From assembly GCA_040770625.1 (NCBI GenBank), contig JAXGIW010000002.1, forward strand, positions 322,939 to 386,938: a DNA stretch of 64,000 nucleotides, in the 5' to 3' direction. A program made the position numbers and the translations under genes. Shown in pieces: positions 1 to 8,024 of this stretch. The notes beneath the pieces were generated by a model. The model worked only from the letters and a program-made list of their open reading frames with translations, was not told where the DNA came from and ran no database searches. This DNA comes from 58-81 sp012729145. GTDB lineage: Bacteria > Synergistota > Synergistia > Synergistales > Thermovirgaceae. How positions within the stretch are numbered: position 1 is the stretch's first letter; every line of letters starts with the position of its first letter.

Positions 1-2
1 AT

Positions 3-575
3 ATTCACCGGGCTATCGAAGAGGATATCAGGACACTTTCCGAGGCCCAGGCCCAGGTGGACATCGCCGGGATCGAGGAGCTGGGGAGAAGGATCGTCGG
101 ATCAGAACAGGTAATGGTGGCGGGTCAACGCAGTTCCAGGGCTCTGGCCTTCTATCTTTTTTATTACCTCTCATGGCTCTTCCCGAACGTCCACCTCCTG
201 GAGCCCGAGACATCCATCGAAAAGGTGACCAATGCTTCCAGTAAAGGCCTGGTGATCGGCATCAGCTTCCCAAGGTATACCAGCTGGACCCTGGAGATCC
301 TTCGGTATTCCTACCAGGCAGGCATCCCTACAGCTTCGATAACAAACGACTTTTCAAGCCCCCTGGCGACCTGGTCTGACGTGGTGCTCACCGTGCCATG
401 GAAGCCTCTTTCCTTCATCGATTCTTTCACTGCCCCCATGAGCGTGGTCAACTGTCTGATCCTCGCGTCAGCGAAACAGCTGGGGGACGCCGTTCCGGAG
501 AGGCTTGAGAAACTGGAAGAGGTTTGGAGCAGGAACAGGGCTTATGTAAACCAGGTAAAAGAAAGCGATAGTTAA
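3..575 (+). CDS. MurR/RpiR-type transcriptional regulator, C-terminal SIS part (5' truncated)
   Basis: The reading frame is already open at the first bases, so the start and the expected N-terminal helix-turn-helix lie outside the window. The visible part reads as a sugar isomerase (SIS) fold: the stretch VMVAGQRSSRALAFYLFYYL is the usual phosphate/ligand-binding beginning, followed by alternating hydrophobic strands (GLVIGISFPR) and a stretch VPWKPLSF near residue 125. RpiR-family regulators sense a small ligand through this domain. The gene lies 32 bases before a catabolic operon on the same strand, so it is probably its local regulator; this is inferred from position only. The internal GTG at 57 is not the likely start because coding continues upstream. 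Confidence 0.75.
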   Translation: MHRAIEEDIRTLSEAQAQVDIAGIEELGRRIVGSEQVMVAGQRSSRALAFYLFYYLSWLFPNVHLLEPETSIEKVTNASSKGLVIGISFPRYTSWTLEILRYSYQAGIPTASITNDFSSPLATWSDVVLTVPWKPLSFIDSFTAPMSVVNCLILASAKQLGDAVPERLEKLEEVWSRNRAYVNQVKESDS

Positions 576-607
576 AGAAGATCCTCCAAGACAAGCCATA
601 AAAGGAG

Positions 608-1969
608 ATGGAAGCCGTGGATCGTGGCAGAAACCTGTTCCCGAGGAGTTTCAAGGAGGAGCTTCCTCTGGCTGTTCGTGCGGAAGGGCTCTATATCTAT
701 GACGAAGAAGGCAACCGTTATATTGACGGGTGCAGCGGAGCCCTGATCTCCAGCCTGGGGCACGGGGTCAGGGAGGTAACCGATGCAATATCGGAACAGC
801 TAAGGACCCTTTCCTTCGCCCACCCTTCAAGGTGGCGGAACAGGGCCATAGAGGAGGCGGCCGAGGAGGTGGCCTCCGTAACACCCGGAGACCTTAATTA
901 CGTCTGGTTCGTAAGCGGCGGGAGCGAAGCCACGGAATCAGCTGTCAAGATGGCCAGACAATATTTCATCGAAAAAGAAGGGGAAGGTACTTCCAGGCAC
1001 CTTGTAATAGGAAGGTGGAACTCCTACCACGGAAGCACCCTCGGTTCTATGGCCTTCGGGGGTAATGTCCCCAGGAGGCGGTTCTATTCACCCATGTTCA
1101 AGGATCATCCCAAGATCCAGACCCATTACTGCTATCGCTGCCCCTTCGGTCTCGATTACCCCTCTTGCGATGTCAAGTGCGCCAGGGAACTTGAGAATGC
1201 CATAAAGATAACAGGACCCCAGTACGTTGCGGCCTTCATTGCCGAGCCGGTCGTGGGCTCGACCGTTGGCGCCCTTGTCCCGCCCGATGAGTACTGGCCC
1301 ACAATAAGGGATATCTGTGACAAATACGGCGTCCTTCTGATCGCCGACGAGGTCATGACAGGTTTTGGAAGAACCGGGAAGGTCTTTGGTGTGGACCACT
1401 GGAATGTGGTCCCCGATATAATGGCCGCCGCAAAAGCCATGGCTGCAGGTTATGTCCCCACCGGGGGGGTCTTTGCCAGCGAGAAGGTCGTGGAGGTCTT
1501 CCGGAAAGGGAGCGGTGTCTTCGTGCACGGTCACACCTACAACGGGAATCCTCTCTCTGGGGCTGCCACTGCGGCAACACTTCGTTACATGAAGAAGAAC
1601 GGTCTTTTCGAGAATGCCCGTATGCAGGGAGAAATATTGGGAGAAGCGCTTGAATCCCTGGTCGAGATCCCCATTGTGGGAGAGGTAAGGGGGAAGGGGC
1701 TCATGAGAGGAGTGGAGATCGTCTCCGAGAAGGTCTCCAGGAACCCCTTTCCCAGGGCAAAAAGGGCTTCAGCGGTTGTCACTGCTGAATGCATCAGGCG
1801 CGGCCTTGTCATATATCCATCGGGCGGGATGGTCGATGGCGTTGATGGGGACAATTTCATGATAGCTCCGCCGCTCAACGTTACGTCGGAACAGGTAGGG
1901 GAGATAGTCGCGATCCTGAAGGAGGGGCTTAATGCGGCAAGCGACATTCTCCTCACGGCGCCCGTTTGA
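608..1969 (+). CDS. class III (omega) aminotransferase, aspartate aminotransferase family
   Basis: A 453-residue fold-type I PLP enzyme. The pyrophosphate-binding D247 sits in LLIADEVMTGFGRTG and the Schiff-base lysine is K276 in the segment IMAAAKAMAAGY; SGGSEATESA around residue 103 binds the cofactor phosphate. A Cys cluster HYCYRCPF...PSCDVKC (174-191) is a typical insertion of this subgroup. It should move the amino group of an omega- or beta-amino acid to a keto acid. The ATG at 608 directly abuts the AAAGGAG ribosome site; a GTG at 617 has better spacing, so the true start may be 9 bases later. It precedes uptake, CoA-transferase and thiolase genes, suggesting the first step of a degradative route. 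Confidence 0.9.
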   Translation: MEAVDRGRNLFPRSFKEELPLAVRAEGLYIYDEEGNRYIDGCSGALISSLGHGVREVTDAISEQLRTLSFAHPSRWRNRAIEEAAEEVASVTPGDLNYVWFVSGGSEATESAVKMARQYFIEKEGEGTSRHLVIGRWNSYHGSTLGSMAFGGNVPRRRFYSPMFKDHPKIQTHYCYRCPFGLDYPSCDVKCARELENAIKITGPQYVAAFIAEPVVGSTVGALVPPDEYWPTIRDICDKYGVLLIADEVMTGFGRTGKVFGVDHWNVVPDIMAAAKAMAAGYVPTGGVFASEKVVEVFRKGSGVFVHGHTYNGNPLSGAATAATLRYMKKNGLFENARMQGEILGEALESLVEIPIVGEVRGKGLMRGVEIVSEKVSRNPFPRAKRASAVVTAECIRRGLVIYPSGGMVDGVDGDNFMIAPPLNVTSEQVGEIVAILKEGLNAASDILLTAPV

Positions 1970-2055
1970 GAGGGAGGTGAGCAACAGCGAGATAGAGGCC
2001 TTGCTAGAGGAAAGACAGGGAAAGACCCAGATCCGAAGAAAAGGAGGAATGACCT

Positions 2056-3003
2056 ATGAAAAGGTTCATGCTGCCCCTGGCGGTAGCAGCTCTTGTATTC
2101 TTCGCGGGATCGGCCTTTGCTGTCACCTTCATCACCATAGGTTCCGGCGGAGTTGGCGGGACCTACTACCCCCTTGGCGGCGCCATGGCCGAAGTTCTGA
2201 ACAAGGCTGGAATAGACGTCAGGGCCACATCACGTTCGACAGCGGCTTCGAGGGAGAACTGTCGCCTGTTAGCCGATGACAAGATCCAGCTCGGCATGTC
2301 CATGGGGTCCACGCTCTACCAGGCCTACACGGGGACAGATGCCTTCGAGGAGGACGGGAAGCTTGAACTGAAGATACTCTTCAACATGTACCCCGCTCCG
2401 CACCACCTTGTGACGATAGAAGGAAGTGGTATCGAGACCTTCTGGGACATCAAGGGCAAGAAGGTCTCCCTTGGAGCACCTGGTGGCGGAGACCAGGTCC
2501 TCACTCGAATGATCCTCAAGGCTGCAGGAATAGATCCCGAAAAAGACCTCCAGGCGGCCCAGCTGACCCAGCCTGAAGGAGCCATGGCGCTGACCGACGG
2601 TAACATCGATGCCGTTTTCTGGAACTTCGCAGCTCCAGGCGCCTCCGTGATGGAGGTAGAGGCCACCCGCAAGGTTAAACTCATCCCCCTTCCTGAAGAA
2701 GTAGTCCAGAAAGTCGTGGAAGACAACCCCTTCCTGCTTCCTTTCAACTTTAAACCCGGTATATACAGATCAGTCGACAAAGATGTGCTCACCATTGCAG
2801 ACGGTAATTACATGGTAGTCCGCGCGGACATGGACGAGGAACTTGCCTACAATCTCCTGAAAACCTTTATTGAGAAAAGGGATGAATTCATGGACGTAAC
2901 GCCCCAGGCTGCCAACTTCATCCCCGACCTGGCGAGCAAGGGGATAATCCCCTTCCATCCTGGTGCGATCAAGTACTTCAAGGAAAAGGGAATTGACATG
3001 TAG
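2056..3003 (+). CDS. TAXI-family TRAP transporter solute-binding protein
   Basis: A 315-residue secreted binding protein. The N-terminal MKRFMLPLAVAALVFFAGSAFA is a signal peptide. The mature protein starts with the TAXI signature, here FITIGSGGVGGTYYPLGGAM, followed by the STAASRENCRLL and GAPGGGDQVLT segments characteristic of the family. It delivers an organic acid or amino acid to the membrane permease encoded just downstream. The ligand cannot be told from sequence; the neighbouring aminotransferase and CoA-transferase suggest an amino acid or keto acid. Confidence 0.93.
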   Translation: MKRFMLPLAVAALVFFAGSAFAVTFITIGSGGVGGTYYPLGGAMAEVLNKAGIDVRATSRSTAASRENCRLLADDKIQLGMSMGSTLYQAYTGTDAFEEDGKLELKILFNMYPAPHHLVTIEGSGIETFWDIKGKKVSLGAPGGGDQVLTRMILKAAGIDPEKDLQAAQLTQPEGAMALTDGNIDAVFWNFAAPGASVMEVEATRKVKLIPLPEEVVQKVVEDNPFLLPFNFKPGIYRSVDKDVLTIADGNYMVVRADMDEELAYNLLKTFIEKRDEFMDVTPQAANFIPDLASKGIIPFHPGAIKYFKEKGIDM

Positions 3004-3011
3004 CTGAGTCA

Positions 3012-3047
3012 GGGAGAGGGGCGGGAGCCCTTCCCTGCCCCTCTCTT
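3012..3047 (+). promoter_or_regulatory. intra-operon hairpin between binding protein and permease
   Basis: A GC-rich stem (arms GAGAGGGGC and GCCCCTCTC, plus flanking wobble pairs) lies in the 77-base gap after the binding-protein stop. There is no run of T after it. Such hairpins often keep the binding-protein message more abundant than the permease message; that role is inferred. Confidence 0.5.
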
Positions 3048-3080
3048 CCCCATCAGCCGGGTTGCGATGGAGGTGCGTCG

Positions 3081-5051
3081 ATGAACCAGAAAACAGGTAG
3101 CGACAAGATACCCGTGGAAGATCAGGCCAAAACGGGGAAAGACATCACGGAACTCCTCGAAAGCAACAAGAGACAGCTGACGGGCTGGCAGTTCTGGATA
3201 ATTGCAGGTATTGCACTTGCGGCTTCATCATTTCACCTTTATACCGCCGCCTTCGGGCTCTTCTTTGCCATGAAGCAGAGAGCGATCCACTGGATGATGA
3301 TGGGTGCCATCATCTTTCTGCTTTACCCTTTCTCCAGGAAACGATCCAGGGACAGGATCGATATATGGGACTGGGCGCTGGCGGCACTACTGGTCGCGGG
3401 GTGCCTTAACATCCTCTTGAACTGGGGGGCAATTACAGCAAGGGAGGGACGATCGATACCGTCCGATATTTACATGGGTATCGCCATGACCTTCCTTGTG
3501 ATCGAGGCCACCAGGAGGACCGTGGGGTGGCCTCTTCCGATCGTTGCCCTGGTAGCCATATCTTATGCGGTTTTCGGCCGTTCTCTTCCCGGGATGTTGA
3601 AACACCCGGGATTCCCCGTAAGCGAACTGGCTCCCTTCCTGTATCTCAGAACGGACGGCATATTCGGTGTCCCTCTAGGTGTCTCGGCCACCTTCATATT
3701 CCTTTTCGTCCTCTTCGGATCGGTGCTGAACGTTTCCGGGGCCGGAAGTTTCTTTATCGACCTTGCAATGTCCCTCACAGGAAGGAGCAGGGGTGGGCCG
3801 GCAAAGGCAGCTGTTGTCGCTAGTGCCCTTATGGGGAGTGTTTCCGGGAGCTCCGTTGCAAATACGGTCACCACCGGATCTTTCACGATACCCCTTATGA
3901 AGAAGGTCGGGTATCCGGCACATTTTGCCGGTGCCGTTGAGGCGGCGGCATCTACAGGAGGTCAGATCATGCCGCCAGTAATGGGGGCTGCGGCCTTTGT
4001 TATGGCCCAGTTCCTGGGGATCTCCTACTGGAGCATCGTGGTGGCGGCCGTGATACCAGCCTGCCTCTACTTTTTCTCGGTTTTTGCCATGGTCCATTTC
4101 CGTGCGGGCAAAGAGGGTATTGAGGGCATTCCGAAAAAGGACCTCCCCAAAGTCTGGGAGGTCCTGAAAAAGGGCTGGATGCTGCTTCTCCCTGTGGTCA
4201 CCCTCATTGTCTTTCTGGCTCTGGGGTACTCGGCAATCAAGGCCGTCTTCTGGTCGATCATGCTTCTTATCGGAGCCAGCTGGCTTGGGCCTCCCGAGTA
4301 CAGGATGACCCCCCGCAGGATCGTCAATTCCTTCATAGACGGGGGTGTCACTGCAGTGGAAGTGGCGGCTGCCTGCGCATGTTCCGGAATAATCATAGGA
4401 GTGGTGGGGATCACCGGTCTTGGTCTTGCCTTTACTTCTTTTATCATCGGTCTCTCCCGCGGTATCCTCTTCCTCGCCCTGATACTGACCATGATAGCTT
4501 CCATAATCCTGGGTATGGGCCTGCCCACAACCGCAAAGTACATTATCCTCTCCACCCTGGCGGCACCGGCTATACACAGAATGGGGGTGCCGATGCTTGC
4601 AGCCCATCTTTTCATCCTCTATTTCGGTGTAATTGCCGATGTAACTCCCCCGGTAGCTCTTGCCGCATACGCGGGAGCAGGGATCGCAGGGGCAAACGCC
4701 ATGCGCACGGGCTTCAATGCCCTGGGTCTTGCGATAGCCGGGTTCATCGTCCCTTTCATGTTCGCTTACAACCAGGCTCTTCTGTTCCAGGGAAGCCTGG
4801 TTAACGTACTTCTTTCAAGCGTTACGGCGATCCTTGGTGTGATCGCTCTGGCCGCAGGGGTCCAGGGATTCTATCTCGGCCGACTCAACATGCCGGAGAG
4901 GGTCCTCTTTGTCGCGACCGCCATTGCGCTGATCAAGCCCGGGATCCTGTCGGATGTCATCGGGATCGTGGTTCTGGGAGGGATCTACCTTCTTCAGCGA
5001 AGATCTTTAAAGGTGAAGAAAAACAAGGAAACCAGTGGGGAGGAGATCTGA
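3081..5051 (+). CDS. TRAP transporter permease, fused small and large membrane subunits (TAXI type)
   Basis: A 656-residue polytopic membrane protein with about 16-17 hydrophobic segments. The first roughly 170 residues correspond to the DctQ-like four-helix subunit and the remainder to the DctM-like subunit. The conserved large-subunit stretch VSGSSVANTVTTGSFTIPLM and the later GMGLPTTAKYII are plain. Fused permeases of this kind pair with TAXI binding proteins, as here. The ATG at 3081 has a good GGAGGTG ribosome site. The stop is followed after one base by the CoA-transferase start, indicating one transcript. Confidence 0.93.
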   Translation: MNQKTGSDKIPVEDQAKTGKDITELLESNKRQLTGWQFWIIAGIALAASSFHLYTAAFGLFFAMKQRAIHWMMMGAIIFLLYPFSRKRSRDRIDIWDWALAALLVAGCLNILLNWGAITAREGRSIPSDIYMGIAMTFLVIEATRRTVGWPLPIVALVAISYAVFGRSLPGMLKHPGFPVSELAPFLYLRTDGIFGVPLGVSATFIFLFVLFGSVLNVSGAGSFFIDLAMSLTGRSRGGPAKAAVVASALMGSVSGSSVANTVTTGSFTIPLMKKVGYPAHFAGAVEAAASTGGQIMPPVMGAAAFVMAQFLGISYWSIVVAAVIPACLYFFSVFAMVHFRAGKEGIEGIPKKDLPKVWEVLKKGWMLLLPVVTLIVFLALGYSAIKAVFWSIMLLIGASWLGPPEYRMTPRRIVNSFIDGGVTAVEVAAACACSGIIIGVVGITGLGLAFTSFIIGLSRGILFLALILTMIASIILGMGLPTTAKYIILSTLAAPAIHRMGVPMLAAHLFILYFGVIADVTPPVALAAYAGAGIAGANAMRTGFNALGLAIAGFIVPFMFAYNQALLFQGSLVNVLLSSVTAILGVIALAAGVQGFYLGRLNMPERVLFVATAIALIKPGILSDVIGIVVLGGIYLLQRRSLKVKKNKETSGEEI

Positions 5052-5052
5052 A

Positions 5053-5742
5053 ATGCCTACGAGCGTCATCAAGCCGGTCATGTCTGCCGAAGAAGCCGTC
5101 AAAAGGATCACTGACGGCAGTTCGGTCATGATAGGCGGGTTCAATTACGGAGGTATTCCATATACCCTCGTCGAAGCGCTGGTCGATGCCGGGACAAAGG
5201 ACCTTTGGCTGATCTCGAACGATACGGCCTATGACGACGTAGGTCATGGCCGGCTGGTGGTGAACGGTCAGGTCAAAAAAGTGACCGCCTCTCATGTTGG
5301 GCTCAACAAAAGCACCCAGCGTCTTTTTAACGAAAAAAAAATGGAACTTGAACTTGTGCCGCAGGGAACCTTTGTTGAGAGAATAAGGGCGGGAGGGTTC
5401 GGCCTCGGGGGGGTCCTGACGCCTACCGGAGTAGGGACGGTCCACGAGGAGGGGAAACAGGTCATCGAGGTGGAGGAGAAACGATACATCCTTGAACTTC
5501 CCCTCAGGGCTGATGTTGCCCTTATAAGGGCCTACAGGGCCGACAGGTACGGTAACCTGGTCTATTTTGGAACCAATCGCAACTTCAACCCCGCCATGGC
5601 AACCGCTGCCGACCTTGTGATAGCCGAGGTGGACGCAATCCTGGAGATTGGTCAGATCAACCCCAACGATGTTGTCACACCCGGCATTCTCGTGGATATC
5701 CTGGTTCTGAAGGGGGATTCCTACTATGCTTCCCGTACTTGA
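5053..5742 (+). CDS. CoA-transferase subunit A (3-oxoacid/acetate type)
   Basis: 229 residues, family I CoA-transferase alpha subunit. The glycine-rich segment MIGGFNYGGIPYTLVEAL (about residues 33-50) and GTFVERIRAGGFGLGGVLTPTGVGT (about 106-130) are characteristic. Start chosen at 5053 because the GGGGAGGAGAT ribosome site lies just upstream; an in-frame upstream GTG at 5035 would sit inside that site. It overlaps subunit B by 17 bases, so the two are translationally coupled. The complex exchanges CoA between an acyl-CoA and a carboxylic (probably beta-keto) acid. Confidence 0.92.
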   Translation: MPTSVIKPVMSAEEAVKRITDGSSVMIGGFNYGGIPYTLVEALVDAGTKDLWLISNDTAYDDVGHGRLVVNGQVKKVTASHVGLNKSTQRLFNEKKMELELVPQGTFVERIRAGGFGLGGVLTPTGVGTVHEEGKQVIEVEEKRYILELPLRADVALIRAYRADRYGNLVYFGTNRNFNPAMATAADLVIAEVDAILEIGQINPNDVVTPGILVDILVLKGDSYYASRT

Positions 5743-6406
5743 TGAAGAGATCGCACGCCATCGTATAGCGCGGAGGGTGGCGATGGAGTTCCAGGACGGA
5801 GACGTGGTAAATCTCGGGATCGGCATCCCTACACTGGTATCGGATTACATACCCGAGAACATCCGTGTCATATTTCAGACCGAGAACGGTGTAGTAGGGG
5901 CCGGACCAAAGCCGGAGAACGAGGACCTGCGTTTCATCGGAGCCGGAGGGAGATGTCTCAAACCGATCCCTGGGGGGGCCCTCGTTGCAAGCGACATGAG
6001 CTTCGGCCTGATCAGGGGAGGGCACCTTGATGCCACTGTCCTTGGTGCCCTGGAGGTGGATCAGGAAGGCAATCTGGCCAACTGGTGGATACCGGGCAAG
6101 ATGGTCCCCGGGATGGGTGGGGCCATGGATCTCGTAACAGGGGCCAAACACGTGATAGTTGCCACGACTCACTGTACAAAGAGGGGAGATCCCAAGATCC
6201 TTCCCAAATGCACCTTGCCACTGACGGGAGCGAAAGTGGTGAGCCTTGTGGTGACTGAGTACGGTGTTCTCAGAATGGACTCGGGGGAAATGGCGCTGGA
6301 AGAGATAGCCCCGGGCGTGAACCTCGGGGAGTTCAAGAAGGTAACCCCTGCAAATTACAGGGTCTCGGACGACCTGTGCCAGATGAAGGGCTGTGAGCTG
6401 GAGTAG
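5726..6406 (+). CDS. CoA-transferase subunit B (3-oxoacid/acetate type)
   Basis: 226 residues, family I CoA-transferase beta subunit. The catalytic glutamate is E53 in the segment QTENGVVGAGP (family SENG motif), preceded by VNLGIGIPTLVSDYI. The later GGAMDLVTGAKHVIVATTH stretch is also typical. Works with the alpha subunit encoded by the overlapping upstream gene. Which acid it activates is unknown; with a thiolase immediately downstream a beta-ketoacyl-CoA product is likely. Confidence 0.93.
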   Translation: MLPVLDEEIARHRIARRVAMEFQDGDVVNLGIGIPTLVSDYIPENIRVIFQTENGVVGAGPKPENEDLRFIGAGGRCLKPIPGGALVASDMSFGLIRGGHLDATVLGALEVDQEGNLANWWIPGKMVPGMGGAMDLVTGAKHVIVATTHCTKRGDPKILPKCTLPLTGAKVVSLVVTEYGVLRMDSGEMALEEIAPGVNLGEFKKVTPANYRVSDDLCQMKGCELE

Positions 6407-6508
6407 AAGACAGGTTCCGGGGTGGTCGGAATTTCCCGGTCAACAGGGTTTAATGGTCCCGAAAGAATCTTTGGGGCCGATCGAAGATATATCCAGGAGG
6501 CGTTTTGA

Positions 6509-7690
6509 ATGAAAAGACCTGTTATTCTCGCCGCATGCAGGACCGGCGGGGGCAAATTCGGCGGAGTTTTGTCAGGGTTCGAGGCAACAGACCTTGGGGG
6601 CTTTGCTATCAGGGCAGCCCTGGACAGATCCGCTGTGCCGGAAGAGGAGATAGGCGAAGTGATAATGGGGAACGGGTGGCAGGCAGGCGTAGGAGCCAAC
6701 CCGGCCAGGATCGCAATGTTCAAGGCGGGGATGCCACGATCGGTACCGGCTTTCACTGTCAACAAGAGGTGTGGTTCCAGCCTTCGGACGGCCATGCTGA
6801 TAGCCGACAGGATCCGCCTCAATGACATCAGGGTCGGTGTTGCGGGAGGGATGGAGAGTGCCTCCAGGACCCCCTACATACTCCCCGAAGCCAGGTGGGG
6901 TCACAGGATGGGCGACAGGAAGGTCCTTGACGCGTTGCATCACGACGGTTTCATGTGCCCCCTGGCCGGAATGCTCATGGGGGCTACCGCCGAGATACTT
7001 GCAGAAGAGTACAGTATTACAAGAGAAGAGCAGGATTCCTATGCGCTGGAAAGCCACAGGAAAGCCTTCTCCGCAATGAAGAAGGGTCTTTTCGCTGACG
7101 AGACCTTTCCGGTCTCTATCAGGCAGAAAAAAGAGGTCGTTGAATGGGCTTCAGAGGAGATCCCGAGAGAAGATACAAGTCTGGAAAAGCTTGCCCGTCT
7201 GCCGGCCATATTCAAGGACAAGGGCACCATTACAGCAGGAAGCAGCTCGGCTCTCTGCGACGCGGGAAGCGCTGCGATCATTGCAGATCCCGACTGGGCC
7301 AAAGCCAACGGATTCAACCCCCTGGCGGAGATAGCAGGCTACGGCAGCGGCGCCCTTGAGGCAGATCACATGGGGCTCGGACCTGTTAAAGCCGTTCCCA
7401 GGGCAATGGAAATGTCGGGTATGACCCTGGGGGATATGGACCTTATTGAACTCAACGAAGCCTTCGCAGCCCAGGTCCTGGCAGTTCATCGTGCCATGCC
7501 CTTTGACATGGAGAGGTGCAACGTTAACGGGGGAGCAATAGCTCTCGGTCATCCCATCGGAGCGACAGGCACCAAGATCCTGGCCACACTGATATATGCA
7601 CTCAGGAAAAGGGACAAGGAGTTTGGCCTTGCTACTGCCTGTATTGGAGGGGGCCAGGGCGTGGCCATGGTAATCAGAAGGCTCTCGTAA
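6509..7690 (+). CDS. thiolase (acetyl-CoA acyltransferase)
   Basis: 393 residues, the usual thiolase length. The nucleophilic cysteine is C88 in NKRCGSSL, the catalytic histidine H348 in GHPIGATG, and the second cysteine C378 in CIGGGQG. It should cleave a beta-ketoacyl-CoA with CoA to give acetyl-CoA and a shorter acyl-CoA (or the reverse). A 102-base gap separates it from the CoA-transferase, with a GGAGG site just before the ATG. A strong terminator follows, closing the operon. Confidence 0.95.
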   Translation: MKRPVILAACRTGGGKFGGVLSGFEATDLGGFAIRAALDRSAVPEEEIGEVIMGNGWQAGVGANPARIAMFKAGMPRSVPAFTVNKRCGSSLRTAMLIADRIRLNDIRVGVAGGMESASRTPYILPEARWGHRMGDRKVLDALHHDGFMCPLAGMLMGATAEILAEEYSITREEQDSYALESHRKAFSAMKKGLFADETFPVSIRQKKEVVEWASEEIPREDTSLEKLARLPAIFKDKGTITAGSSSALCDAGSAAIIADPDWAKANGFNPLAEIAGYGSGALEADHMGLGPVKAVPRAMEMSGMTLGDMDLIELNEAFAAQVLAVHRAMPFDMERCNVNGGAIALGHPIGATGTKILATLIYALRKRDKEFGLATACIGGGQGVAMVIRRLS

Positions 7691-7710
7691 GCGCCGGCTT
7701 GAAAAAGATC

Positions 7711-7737
7711 AGGGCCGCCTCCGGGCGGCCCGTTTTT
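7711..7737. terminator. bidirectional rho-independent terminator
   Basis: Perfect 8-bp stem GGGCCGCC/GGCGGCCC with a short loop, followed by CGTTTTTT on the plus strand. On the minus strand the same stem is followed by CTGATCTTTTTC, so it can end both the thiolase operon and the small minus-strand gene at 7746. Confidence 0.9.
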
Positions 7738-7745
7738 TCATGGAG

Positions 7746-7877
7746 TTACTCCTTATCCTTGCCGCACTCACCACCGCAACAGGGGTTGTTCTTTTCCTTC
7801 GGATCTTCCTTCTTTTCACAGCAGTTATCCTGTTTCTGTTGTTCTTTTGTCTCCTTTGGCTTTCTGCAGCAACCCAC
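7746..7877 (-). CDS. small Cys-rich protein (43 aa), probable metal binder
   Basis: A short gene read on the minus strand from a GTG at 7877 to TAA at 7746. The start is preceded by AAAAGGGGGAG with six bases of spacing. The product is 43 residues, very charged (mostly Lys/Glu/Gln), with cysteine pairs at 3-4, 19-20 and 33-34 and a last cysteine at 38 in the tail PCCGGECG. A good sigma70-type promoter lies just upstream (7910-7937) and a terminator just downstream, so it is a self-contained unit. I do not recognise a named family. The pattern suggests binding of a soft metal ion or a metal cluster, but that is inference. Confidence 0.7.
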   Translation of the reverse strand: MGCCRKPKETKEQQKQDNCCEKKEDPKEKNNPCCGGECGKDKE

Positions 7878-7909
7878 AGTTACTCCCCCTTTTCTTGTTC
7901 TTCAATGCA

Positions 7910-7937
7910 ATTATACCCTTGGTGGTATTTATTTCAA
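7910..7937 (-). promoter_or_regulatory. promoter for the small Cys-rich gene
   Basis: Read on the minus strand: TTGAAA (7937-7932), 16-base spacer, TATAAT (7915-7910). The predicted transcript start falls about 25 bases before the GTG at 7877. The surrounding 7880-8020 stretch is unusually AT-rich compared with the genes on either side and holds no other gene I can support. Confidence 0.7.
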
Positions 7938-8024
7938 AATCTTTTTATATTATTGTTTCCCTCCGGGGGAAGGAGGTAGAATGCGGGTATAGATCCAACA
8001 TTCCAGTCAGCAGGAGGCCTTTAG

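Noticed and set aside
1932..2279. 115-codon plus-strand frame spanning the gap before the TAXI binding protein
   Set aside because: Overlaps two conserved genes in another frame, and its sequence is Ser/Arg/Gly-rich noise.
3675..4607. 310-codon minus-strand frame inside the TRAP permease gene
   Set aside because: Antisense shadow of a conserved permease; no ribosome site and unlikely composition.
7740..7979. 79-codon hydrophobic plus-strand frame after the thiolase
   Set aside because: Begins inside the terminator T run, has no ribosome site, and is antisense to the better supported small Cys-rich gene.
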